Shown: piece after piece, positions 8,018-15,226 of the stretch
Position numbering within the stretch: position 1 is the first letter of the stretch
Layout of the letters: each line of letters opens with the position of its first letter
NCBI GenBank assembly: GCA_022496185.1
Contig: WTXG01000529.1
Coordinates: 1 to 15,226, forward strand
DNA length: 15,226 nt
Direction of reading: 5' to 3'
Origin: Multifurca ochricompacta
Lineage: Eukaryota; Basidiomycota; Agaricomycetes; Russulales; Russulaceae
The notes under the pieces: model-generated
Seen by the model: only the letters and a program-made list of their open reading frames with translations
Told to the model about the DNA's origin: nothing
Database searches by the model: none
Made by a program: the position numbers and the translations under genes

Positions 8018-9211
8018 CTAGAAACGACTCGTACCATCATCATCCTGCACCAGTTCTAGGTAGTCATCAGCTACATTACGGTCATCCATGTTGTACGACT
8101 CCAACTCCTGCGGACATGCATGGGTGCGAAGGAATCCATACGGGCCGCGCTGACCACATGCGCGGCACAAATCGTAGATGGGGCAGTCGATCTCTTTATG
8201 CCCAGCGTTGTGATGAAGGCACTTGCCGCACCATCCCGACGGGTTGTTAATCGTCGGGGCCACCCCCACTCGTCGGAAAATGCAGTGTCGGCTCCAGTGG
8301 AGGTTGCTGCGGCAGTGGCGACACCATTTGCGATTAAGCGGGCAATTCCAACTGATGTGGTACCTGCTGTCGCAACGCCAGCAAGTCTCTCCGCGGGGGT
8401 TTTCATGGAGACGTGGCATCTCGAGTCGACTCGGTAGCAGCGTCGGGGCCGCGCCCAAGGTCCGAGGGGGAAGAGGTCGCGCGTAAGTGTCGGCGTACCT
8501 TTCAGCGATCGTTTGATATGCATCTCCTTTCTCCAACCTCTTCCTGATTTCGACAATCTCCTGCTCCAGCTGGAACATCCCATTCGTAAGCCTAGCCATC
8601 ATTTTCGCGTGCTCTTTGTATTGCTGGCTCAATGTTCTTCGCAACGTGATGCTCTTCCTCAACCTCATAACTTCTGCCTTCAGGCGCGGGAGCCTCATGT
8701 CGTTCATCACTTCCTCTATCGCGAAGGCGCGGCAGTCCTCCGCAGCGAGATGGCCCAACTGTTCATCTGTCAGCGTGTGATGAAGCCGACCTGTATACCT
8801 TTCTTCCAGATATACGGGGGCCCCATAAACCGGTCCGTCTTTCCTCATACATCCCGCCACATCCATCCCTCCGTTGGTGTAGTAAATGTATTTGGCAATG
8901 ACCTTGGAGCCGTCAGCCATCGTGATTTCAAGAGGGAAATACATGGAAGAATTGGGATTGTTGGGGATGAAGGGAAAGTCGGGGGCTTCATCGTCGATCT
9001 CCCCGTTAAGCAAGTCGTTGGGGTGGGGCTCTTCACTGTGGGTGAAGTCGTCATTCGGGTTTGGGGACTGGTTCTTGACGCGGGCTTCTGCAGCTTCATA
9101 GTCGATGGGGGAGGAGGGGCGAGTAGATGGATGAGCGGATGGGAAGTTTTCGACAACAGTCATTGGGGAGGCAAAGGCGTCGATGGCAGCGGAGGCGGTG
9201 ATGAAAGACAT
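8018..9211 (-). CDS. ORF3: coiled-coil and multi-zinc-cluster protein of the inner element (397 aa)
   Basis: An intact third gene between pol and the polypurine tract; I do not recognise a named family. Residues 1-65 are Pro/Ser/Asp-rich and probably disordered (MSFITASAAIDAFAS). Residues about 70-160 look globular. Residues about 165-228 are charged, heptad-like helix. A Pro-rich linker follows (about 245-270). Four Cys/His clusters come next: CWRCDSRYHISWNC (277-290), CRHCRSNLHWSRHC (297-310), CGKCLHHNAGHKEIDC (328-343) and CRACGQRGPYGFLRTHAC (349-366). The first two are exact CX2CX4HX4C knuckles. The tail is acidic (DDRNVADDYLELVQDDD). There is no signal peptide or membrane segment, so it is not an envelope protein. 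RNA or DNA binding is inferred, perhaps as a nucleocapsid-like or silencing-related factor. An alternative in-frame ATG lies at 9250 in a weaker context; the frame is open back to 9370. The outer copy conserves the same protein in three pieces. Confidence 0.9.
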   Translation of the reverse strand: MSFITASAAIDAFASPMTVVENFPSAHPSTRPSSPIDYEAAEARVKNQSPNPNDDFTHSEEPHPNDLLNGEIDDEAPDFPFIPNNPNSSMYFPLEITMADGSKVIAKYIYYTNGGMDVAGCMRKDGPVYGAPVYLEERYTGRLHHTLTDEQLGHLAAEDCRAFAIEEVMNDMRLPRLKAEVMRLRKSITLRRTLSQQYKEHAKMMARLTNGMFQLEQEIVEIRKRLEKGDAYQTIAERYADTYARPLPPRTLGAAPTLLPSRLEMPRLHENPRGETCWRCDSRYHISWNCPLNRKWCRHCRSNLHWSRHCIFRRVGVAPTINNPSGWCGKCLHHNAGHKEIDCPIYDLCRACGQRGPYGFLRTHACPQELESYNMDDRNVADDYLELVQDDDGTSRF

Positions 9212-9285
9212 GATAGAATGTTTTGTGGTAGTAAATCGCTGGGGTAGCATGTACTGGGGGTTTGGGGGAATTTGAGGCCGTTCTT
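9212..9285 (-). other. Spacer between inner pol and ORF3
   Basis: Seventy-four bases from the pol TAA to ATG 9211. In sense there is a C-rich tract ending CCCCCAG followed by TACATGC. As in the outer copy this resembles a 3' splice acceptor, offering one route to an ORF3 mRNA. No TATA box is visible. Confidence 0.45.
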
Positions 9286-12200
9286 TTAACTGTTCTTGGG
9301 CGCTTCTGGGTGTCGGGTGTGGAATTCCGAGATAAGGACCGGGGCAGAGATGTCTCCGGCTGGTTCCCATGAGTTGTCAGAGGCTGGGAATCCCTTCCAC
9401 TTAATCAGGTAATACAGTTTGTGCCCTCGGCCCTGTCGTTTTGAGTCTAGAACCCGTTCTACTTCCCACTCTTCTTCTCCATCGATAAGGTCAGGTGGGG
9501 GTCTCGAGAAGTTTTCTCCATGTAGGGACGTTTCCTTATATGGTGTGAGCAGTCTGGCATGGAAGACCGGGTGAATGCGCCATGTGGGAGGGAGTTCGAG
9601 TTGGTATGATACATCTGACAGCTTCCTTGTTATCTTGAAGGGTCCGTGACGTCGGGGCGCTAACTTGGCTGTTGGATGTGACGTGTGAATATTCTTCCCT
9701 TCCAACCATACCAGGTCATTGGTCCGATAAGGTGTGAACCTTGTGGGCTTCTCAGTCAGGGTCTTTTGCGCCTTCAACAGGTTTTCATTGGCTGATTTCC
9801 TAATCTCCTCCCATTGGCTGATACGGTGTGTGGCCGAAGGGACATTCGTCGGCCTCCCTGTCCATGTGGCTCAGGGTGTCCATCCCATGATGAGCGAGAA
9901 CGGGGAGTGTTTCGTGGTACCATTGGGCCAAGAGTTATGGGCAAACTCTGCTGTAGCGAGCCAGTCAGCCCAATCATCCTGTCGTCCGTTGCACCAGAAT
10001 CGAAGGTACTGTTCAAGCCACTGGTTTGTTCTTTCCGACTGCCCATCTGTCTGTGGATGATACGCTGTGGAGATATTCTGGGCAATATTCAGTGTTTTAC
10101 AGAGCGCTCTGGCAAACGCGGATGTGAAGCGTGGGTCGCGGTCTGAGATGATCTTTGCAGGGAGGCCATAGTGTCTGTAGACGTGATCCAGATAAAGTTT
10201 GGCCACTCCTTCTGCTGTGATAGACTCGTTGCAGGGTATAAACAACGCTGCTTTCGAACAGTCGTGATCAGTGATGGTCAGGATTGAGTTGAAACCTCTG
10301 GAAGTGGGGAGTTTGACGATGAAATCCATAGCAATCGTCTGGAACGGTTGTGAGGCCGTCGGCGTAATTGGGGATGGTGCTGGTGGTTGCGGGTGCGTGT
10401 TTACTTTGTTGGCCTGGCAGTCTGCACATCCCTTCACATACTCCTCTACGTCCCGTTTCATATTTGGCCACCAGTAGTCACGTTTGGCAAGAGCATAGGT
10501 GTTGGCAATGCCTGGATGTCCTGCAGAGGGGAGGTCGTGGTGAAAATGGATCACCCTCCTCTTAATGTTGTCGCCACCGGTGACAACGAGTCGATCCCCG
10601 TCCTTCCACCACAGGCCATCAATCTTCTTCAGGTTGTGTGCATCGGCCCATGTTTCGCATAATTGTTGATTCATATTTTGGGACACTTGGGCCCATAGAT
10701 CCATATCATGAAGACTGACAACCGCCGTCTTTGTGAATACCTCTTCAGGGAGTACTGTGATGTCCATATTATCCTCCGCACCATCGTTCATGTCCGGTCG
10801 TCGTGACAGTGCATCTGCTCGTGCATTGCGACTTCCTGCAATGTGTTTAAGCACGAAATTATATTCTTCCAATTCTAGGACTTCGCGAGCGACTCGTCGA
10901 CTGATCTTGTGGGGTTCCTTCCAATACAGTAGATTGGAGTGATCGGTGTGAATGACGGTCTTATGAGGAGTTCCTGCTAAATATGATCGCCAATGTCGCA
11001 ATGCTTTCACGATGGCCAGCAATTCTCTGTCCCAAATGTCATAATTCTGCTCCGCCGGCGAGAACGTCTCCGAGTAGAAGGCCACGGGATGAAGGAGTCC
11101 CGCCGTATCCCGCTGATTCAATACAGCGCCATTTGCGAAGTGGGATGCGTCAACCTCAAGTTCGAAGGGTTTCTGCAAATCTGGTTGTAACAGGACCGGT
11201 TCCGAGCCAATAATGTCGCGTATCCGTTCAAAAGCCATTTGATGTTCTTCTGTCCAGTGCCAGGGAACGTCTTTCTTCAGTAATCCGTTTAGCGGTTGAG
11301 CGATTCCTGAGAAGCCTCGGACAAAGCGTCGATAGAAATTACAGAACCCAATGAAAGATCGCACATCCTTAACGCATGCGGGCACTGGCCACTCCCGGAT
11401 TCCTTGTACTTTTACGGGATCCATTCGAACTTGTCCTCCTTCTAATATGACCCCCAGATATTCTACACTCGACTGCTCAAACGAACATTTGGCGGGCTTG
11501 AGGTATAGATCATGTTCGTGCAGGATATCTAGCACCTGATGTACTCGCTCTCGGTGATGGGTCAGATTGTCTTCAGTGGCCACCAGTATGTCATCCATGT
11601 AAACCACCACTTCGCCAGTGAGAATGAGGTCGCGGAATATGTGGTTCATCATTGATTGGAAGGTGGCAGGCGAGTTGGTAAGGCCAAAAAACATGATGTT
11701 TGGTTTGAAGAGTCCCTGATTGGTTTTAAAAGCCGCCTTGCACTGATCCCCTTCTTTGATCCGGATGTTATTGTAGCCCCAACGGACGTCCATTTTGGAG
11801 AACAAAGATTTATTCCTCATGGTGTCAATAAGTTCGGAGATGAGTGGCAAGGGGTAGGCGTTCTTTACAGTGTAGGTGTTTATCCGTCGGTAATCCTGAA
11901 CAGGTCGAAGTTTGCCGTCTTTTTCTTAATGAAGAAGAATGGCGACGCATAGGGTGATTTTGATGGACGGATATATCCCTTTGCAAGATGTTCCTCCAGG
12001 AATGCCGTGAGCGCGGTTTGTTCTGCCTGTGACAATGGGTAAATTTTACAATCGATTGCTGATGGGGTGTCGGGTATGAAGTCGATGGCATGGTCCCACG
12101 GTCGTGTAGGGGAAAACGTTGCGATTCCTCTTCCGAAAACACCTTCCAGTGTCGATGATATTCCGCCGGCACCACCTCTTCAAATGTTTTCTCTGTATGC

Positions 12201-12769
12201 CCTTCTACTGCCTTCTGTGCGAGTTCTGATGCTTTGGTGACAAAGCAGTATCCCGAGTCCTCCTCGCTTACTTCTGCCTTGTGGGCTAAGGAATGTCGGG
12301 CTGCGTAATCGTACCCCAGTGACATGATGAGCACAGGGTAAAAGTCCTTATCCATCGTCGCATCGCTCCAGTTAATCTTTGGCTCGAATGCAGCAAGCCA
12401 GGGATATCCCAAGACCAAATCTTCTCCTCCTAGGTTGGTAACTAGGAAGCGTATGACCTTTGTCCTTTCTCCTACTTGGACGTTGAGATCGGTGTAATGT
12501 GTGATTTTTCCTGCCCGATTGGCGGTTCTGTCAATATTCCAGATATTCTTTTCTTGGGGAAGTGCCAGCATTCCCAATCCCATGGTTGTCACCATCCGCT
12601 GGCTGATGAAGTTGTCGTAGCTCCTGAGTCGATCAGGATATCGCGGTCGGCCGTCCTCTGTGTGGTCTCGAAATGTACTGGTATTTTCAAGATTTGAAGC
12701 GACTAGTATACACAGAGGTTACATGTAATGCTCGTGCCCAGGCCGAAGGGTTTGAGCCGATTAAAATCC
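9286..12769 (-). pseudogene. pol: Inner pol: protease-RT-RNase H-integrase-chromodomain
   Basis: Polyprotein for reverse transcription and integration. The aspartic protease starts with DSGA near 12630 but is broken just after DSGAT by a missing base at about 12617. Further single-base losses lie near 12765, 12690, 12110 and 11923. From there the frame is open for RT (complete, with YMDD at complement of 11590-11601), RNase H (ELEVDAS Asp intact, codon at complement of 11149-11151), the integrase His/Cys module and the DDE core with SDRD. A TGA at 9871-9873 stands at the same codon as the outer TGA 4657. The frame then continues to 9286 through the GPY/F-like module (HGPF) and a chromodomain with EEWEVER, YYLIKWKGF and NSWEP, which keeps the aromatic cage positions. 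The part from 11919 to 9286 would be functional apart from the TGA. Sequencing error could account for the frameshifts. Confidence 0.88.
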
Positions 12770-14258
12770 TTTTTTGCAAATGCTTTCTCCACCAGGATGG
12801 CTCGCACTTCTTCGCTCTCCTTCATCATATTCGCCCATATCTCCTGCGCTTTTTCCTCTTTTGTCTTTTTGCTAACGGTTGGTGGGTTGTTATTGATCGG
12901 TGTAACCGTTGCTTCCGCCGCTCGTACTCCTTTCTTCGGGCACTCCTTCGACATGTGCCCCTGTGCCTTGCAGCGAAAGCACCGCCCTTCCTTCATCAGG
13001 GTCTGCCTTTCGTCTTCCGTAAGTGCGACTCGTGCCCTGGTTCGGTCGGCTGAGGTATCCATGGCATTTGGATCCCTCTGACTGGCGTGTGTGGGTTTAA
13101 CTCCGAAGGCAGCCTTCCACTGGTCGCGGGTTTTTCCTTCTTGGTGTCGACCCCAAAACGCGTCTGGAAGTCGAGATAATCTTGCTGCTGTCGGCGAGCA
13201 GCATCGACCCATGTATCCCAGTCATTGGGGTGATGAAATTGGATGATATTCTTCACCAGTGGGTTGGGTAGCCCTTGAGAGAAGAGGTCCAGTGTGGCCT
13301 CTTCATCGGTGTCGTAGCTGGCTCTGTTGGCCAGACTTCTGAACTTTGCTACATAGGCATCTAGTTCTCCTTTTTCCATCCTAAGGGACTTGAGCTCTCG
13401 AGCAGCCTTCTGCTTGGCCTGCCCATCCGTAAATGCATCTTTGAATCGCTGGGCGATGGTTTCCCAAAGCCCTTCACTAGTGGTGCGACGACCACTCTCA
13501 ACTTGTTCGTTCAGCCACTCCAGCTGTTCCATGGTCCAGTCGTCCACAGCCTCCCCTCGGACCAGAGAGAGAAAAAGGTTTGCACGTTGGAATGGGTTAA
13601 TGATCTGGGGGACGTCATGGTTGAAATTCTTGAAGGTCGTGAACTCCAACATGAATTTTTTGCTTTGTGACCGTTCCCCAGTGAACGTTTGGGGTAGTAC
13701 TCCGACAACCGCCCTGATGGTGGGGGAATGTTGGGTGGTAGCGCGGCTGGCAGGGGTGCCGGTACTGGGTCTGGAAGCTGGGCGGCGATGGTAGACATGG
13801 TTTGGTAAAATGGGGTGACGGTGTTGGTGGACTGTATGAGATCTGGGGAGTTGTCAAAGCAGGGGCTCTGGACGTGACAACTGCGGGTGCAACTGGGGAT
13901 GTAGTCGACGCTAATACCAGTGCTTCTTCACTATGTTCTTCTACGTACTCTTCTGGTTCAGAGTCCGTAACGATGGCCGGGGGATTCTCTCTCCACGGTC
14001 CTAATCCAAATTCAGGTGGGCGGGCCCTGTGGTAACCCAAGAGTGTCGGCTGTCCGAGTATCGGATGCGATACCAAACTCTCTTTTCGTCGTCGTATTCT
14101 ATCGGTTGGTATCTTCCATCGTGATAGACGTAGTATCCAAACTCGGACTCAAAATCTTTCCAGGTGGCAGAGCCAAGTACTTGCTGTGAAAGATTATTCT
14201 CGTCTCTGCGTTCGATGAGTTCTTCCCGGAAGAGGGTCTGACTGCGGCTGGAAGCCAC
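12703..14258 (-). pseudogene. gag: Inner gag, interrupted by single-base deletions
   Basis: Same Gag as the outer copy: Tyr/Asp-rich N-terminal part, acidic stretch, Pro-rich linker, helical capsid region, CCHC knuckle (CFRCKAQGHMSKEC) and Lys/Glu-rich tail. It is spread over shifted frames because one base is missing near 14022, 13841, 13703 and 13135. The frame from the LTR junction has no in-frame ATG before MSTIAAQ (13798). A GTG at 14258 has A at -3 and G at +4 and is the best upstream candidate start. With the extra T of the outer copy the gag frame would stop at a TAA near 12763; as written it runs on to a TAG at 12703. The region before 13798 differs from the outer copy mainly at silent positions, so it was translated in the ancestor. 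Confidence 0.85.
12769..12775 (-). promoter_or_regulatory. Candidate -1 frameshift slippery heptamer (A AAA AAG)
   Basis: In sense the gag frame reads GCA AAA AAG GAT TTT, an exact X XXY YYZ heptamer a few codons before the expected gag stop. Pol lies in the -1 frame. The outer copy has GTG AAG AAG here, so the heptamer is lost or diverged there. No downstream pseudoknot was modelled. Confidence 0.5.
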
Positions 14259-14264
14259 TGTGAG

Positions 14265-14275
14265 AGACTCGACTT
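14265..14275 (-). promoter_or_regulatory. Self-primer-binding site
   Basis: In sense AAGTCGAGTCT, starting 2 nt after the 5' LTR ends at 14278. It is exactly complementary to AGACTCGACTT at the predicted start of the element's own RNA (complement of 14499-14509). No tRNA-type TGG follows the LTR directly. The outer element lacks this site because of a deletion at 320/321. Confidence 0.68.
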
Positions 14276-14277
14276 GA

Positions 14278-14854
14278 TGTTACGTCCGGTGTGAGACGTT
14301 CTGCACGACTTGTGCGACAGCTCTGTTCGTGTATTCAGATAAGAGGCCAATAAGACCTCTTGGAGTTCGAATGGATGAGTCAACGTCAAAGGGGCTGTTC
14401 CCTAGTGACGATGTTGAGTGGAAGGTGCCAAAGCACTGAGACGATCGAGTCAAAGGTTTCAAGGGGAAGTCCGGAAGACAAACACCGATGTATTCAATAA
14501 GTCGAGTCTGAGGTCTACATTGTAACTACAGTGGACTTATATACGTAATCGAATGAGCGTCTAAAGATAAGAATCACGGAGTCAAGTGGGCCCAAATAAC
14601 TGGAAGCGGAGGGCGTAGAGCCTGGCTTCTACTGATAGGGAATTAAGTAAGTGTCCGGTCGTACGATAAGAAGATAAGTGATAAGCAAAGATAAGGGTAG
14701 CCAAAGATGCGTAAACAAGTGAGTCACGGGGATGGGCAAAGAGCATGTGACGGATCCCACGATGGAGACGTGATCTGGTAGTGGAGAGTGGGCGGCAGGG
14801 AAGGGTCATCGTTAGGTAAGAAAAAGAATACGGGCAAAGATGGGGTTCGTAACA
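14278..14854 (-). repeat. Inner 5' LTR (577 bp)
   Basis: Runs TGTTAC to GTAACA in sense. It contains GATAAG motifs (for example 14665-14670 and 14690-14695), the TATA box (complement of 14536-14543) and the predicted RNA start near 14509. From there to the gag GTG at 14258 the leader of about 250 nt contains no ATG. It is one base shorter than the 3' LTR (three A at 14430-14432). Confidence 0.95.
14536..14543 (-). promoter_or_regulatory. TATA box of the inner 5' LTR
   Basis: TATATAAG in sense, 34 bp upstream of the predicted RNA start at 14509. Identical in position and sequence to 55-62 in the outer LTR. Confidence 0.75.
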
Positions 14855-14859
14855 AGCCG
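14855..14859 (+). repeat. Target-site duplication of the inner element, right copy (AGCCG)
   Basis: Directly follows GTAACA (14849-14854). It keeps the unmutated sequence found at this codon in the intact ORF3. Confidence 0.88.
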
Positions 14860-15130
14860 GCACTGCATCTTCCGACACGTAGGGGTGGCCCCAACAATCA
14901 ACAACCTGTCGGGCTGGTGCGGCAAGTGCCTTCATCACAATGCCGGGCATAAAGAGATCGATTGCCCTGTTTACGACTTGTGCTGTGCATGTGGTCAGCG
15001 CGGCCCATATGGCTTTCTTCGCACCCATGCATGCCCGCAGGAGATGGAAACATATCGGATGGATGATCGTAATGTAGCTGACGACTACTTGGAGCTGGTG
15101 CAGGATGATGACGGTACGAGTCGTTTCTAG
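14855..15130 (+). pseudogene. Outer ORF3, fragment 3 (C-terminal zinc clusters)
   Basis: The C-terminal end of ORF3, resuming after the inner element inside the second zinc cluster (SRHCIFRHVGVAPTINN) and ending at TAG 15128-15130. It contains the third cluster, CGKCLHHNAGHKEIDC, and the fourth, CCACGQRGPYGFLRTHAC, where one Arg of the inner copy is Cys (CpG transition), then the acidic tail DDRNVADDYLELVQDDD. All zinc ligands of clusters three and four are kept. Without an upstream start this piece is not a gene of its own. Confidence 0.9.
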
Positions 15131-15147
15131 CCGGGACTGCTAGAACC

Positions 15148-15158
15148 AGAAGAGGGGG
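15148..15158 (+). promoter_or_regulatory. Polypurine tract of the outer element
   Basis: AGAAGAGGGGG, then TGA, then TGTTAC of the 3' LTR. It occupies the same position relative to the ORF3 stop as in the inner element. Confidence 0.78.
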
Positions 15159-15161
15159 TGA

Positions 15162-15226
15162 TGTTACAAAACCCCATCTCTACCAGTCTTTTTCTTCCTA
15201 CTCAACAACAATCCCTCCCTGCTGCT
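15162..15226 (+). repeat. Outer 3' LTR, first 65 bp
   Basis: Begins TGTTACAAAACCCCATCT, matching the start of the inner LTR in sense (TGTTACGAACCCCATCT), and is cut by the end of the window. Together with 1-320 it confirms that one element brackets the whole window. Confidence 0.88.

Larger units (their letters stand above)
7410..14854 (-). mobile_element. Inner full-length Ty3/Gypsy chromovirus, nested in outer ORF3 (7445 bp)
   Basis: A complete element in reverse orientation, bounded by 577/578-bp LTRs that begin TGTTAC and end GTAACA in sense, and by 5-bp duplications. Sense order is 5' LTR (14854-14278), self-primer site, gag, pol, ORF3, polypurine tract, 3' LTR (7987-7410). It belongs to a sister lineage of the outer element: proteins are very similar, LTRs only about 80% by eye. 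Its LTRs differ from each other by three CpG transitions and one homopolymer base, so the insertion is recent. Gag, protease and early RT carry nine single-base deletions and pol has one in-frame TGA at 9871-9873, so this copy as written would need proteins in trans. Confidence 0.95.
1..15226 (+). mobile_element. Outer Ty3/Gypsy chromovirus with a third ORF; decayed, both LTRs cut by the window
   Basis: An old LTR retrotransposon running the length of the window. The order is partial 5' LTR, gag, protease, RT, RNase H, integrase, chromodomain, ORF3, polypurine tract, partial 3' LTR. Its ORF3 is interrupted by a solo LTR (5517-6678) and by a complete inverted sister element (7410-14854). Removing both insertions and one copy of each duplication leaves about 6.6 kb of outer sequence. 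Every in-frame stop in pol is a TGA. Where the inner copy can be compared, four of the five replace an Arg codon (CGA or CGG). A 59-bp deletion removes the primer-binding site and a 21-bp deletion removes part of RT, so this copy cannot be autonomous. The first roughly 257 bp of the 5' LTR lie outside the window. Confidence 0.93.

Noticed and set aside
8018..9211. ORF3 as an envelope gene
   Set aside because: The position after pol fits env, but there is no signal peptide, fusion-peptide-like stretch or membrane segment. The protein is charged, with zinc clusters.
8513..9247. A 244-codon open frame on the + strand
   Set aside because: It is antisense to the intact ORF3 of the inner element. 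ORF3 has zinc clusters and a conserved sister copy; the + frame encodes nothing recognisable.
14250..14258. tRNA primer-binding site at TGGCTTCC near the inner LTR
   Set aside because: The TGG lies about 20 nt inside the LTR edge, whereas tRNA sites normally start within a few bases. The 11-nt self-complementary site lies at the correct place.
14582..15028. A 148-codon - strand frame across the right LTR boundary
   Set aside because: It crosses the junction between inner LTR and outer ORF3 and is antisense to the real ORF3 C-terminus. A similar frame at 7715-7942 is the LTR copy.

Overview
The window contains no recognisable host gene. It is a nest of LTR retrotransposons of the Ty3/Gypsy (Metaviridae) class, chromovirus branch: Gag with a CCHC knuckle, protease, reverse transcriptase, RNase H, DDE integrase and a C-terminal chromodomain. 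The chromovirus type, the dense clusters of GATA-factor motifs and decay confined to CpG sites suggest a filamentous fungus, most likely a mushroom-forming basidiomycete. That assignment is inference.

Layout. An OUTER element on the + strand spans the whole window. It has the last 320 bp of its 5' LTR (1-320), a 5'-truncated gag (321-1789), a pol with five in-frame TGA codons (1711-5244), a third gene here called ORF3 (from 5320), and the first 65 bp of its 3' LTR (15162-15226). ORF3 is cut twice. A solo LTR of a different family (5517-6678) sits between perfect 5-bp duplications AACGA. A complete INNER element on the - strand (7410-14854, 7445 bp) sits between AGCTG and AGCCG, which is one duplication with a CpG transition. 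ORF3 therefore lies in three pieces: 5320-5516, 6684-7409 and 14855-15130.

The INNER element is a sister lineage of the outer one. Its LTRs are 578 and 577 bp and differ by three CpG transitions and one homopolymer base, so it is a recent insertion. In sense order it has a 5' LTR with GATA sites and a TATA box, a self-primer-binding site, gag, pol, an intact ORF3, a polypurine tract and the 3' LTR. Gag, protease and the start of RT carry nine single-base deletions relative to the outer copy. The rest of RT, RNase H, integrase, chromodomain and ORF3 have no frameshift.

How the parts work together. The LTR drives one transcript. Gag is followed by Pol in the -1 frame. The first 11 nt of the predicted transcript are exactly complementary to the sequence just inside the 5' LTR, the arrangement used by self-primed Tf1-like elements instead of a tRNA primer. 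The chromodomain should direct integration to modified chromatin, which fits the nesting. The most novel item is ORF3, an approximately 397-residue protein with a coiled-coil-like middle and four tandem Cys/His clusters, encoded between pol and the polypurine tract and conserved in both lineages.
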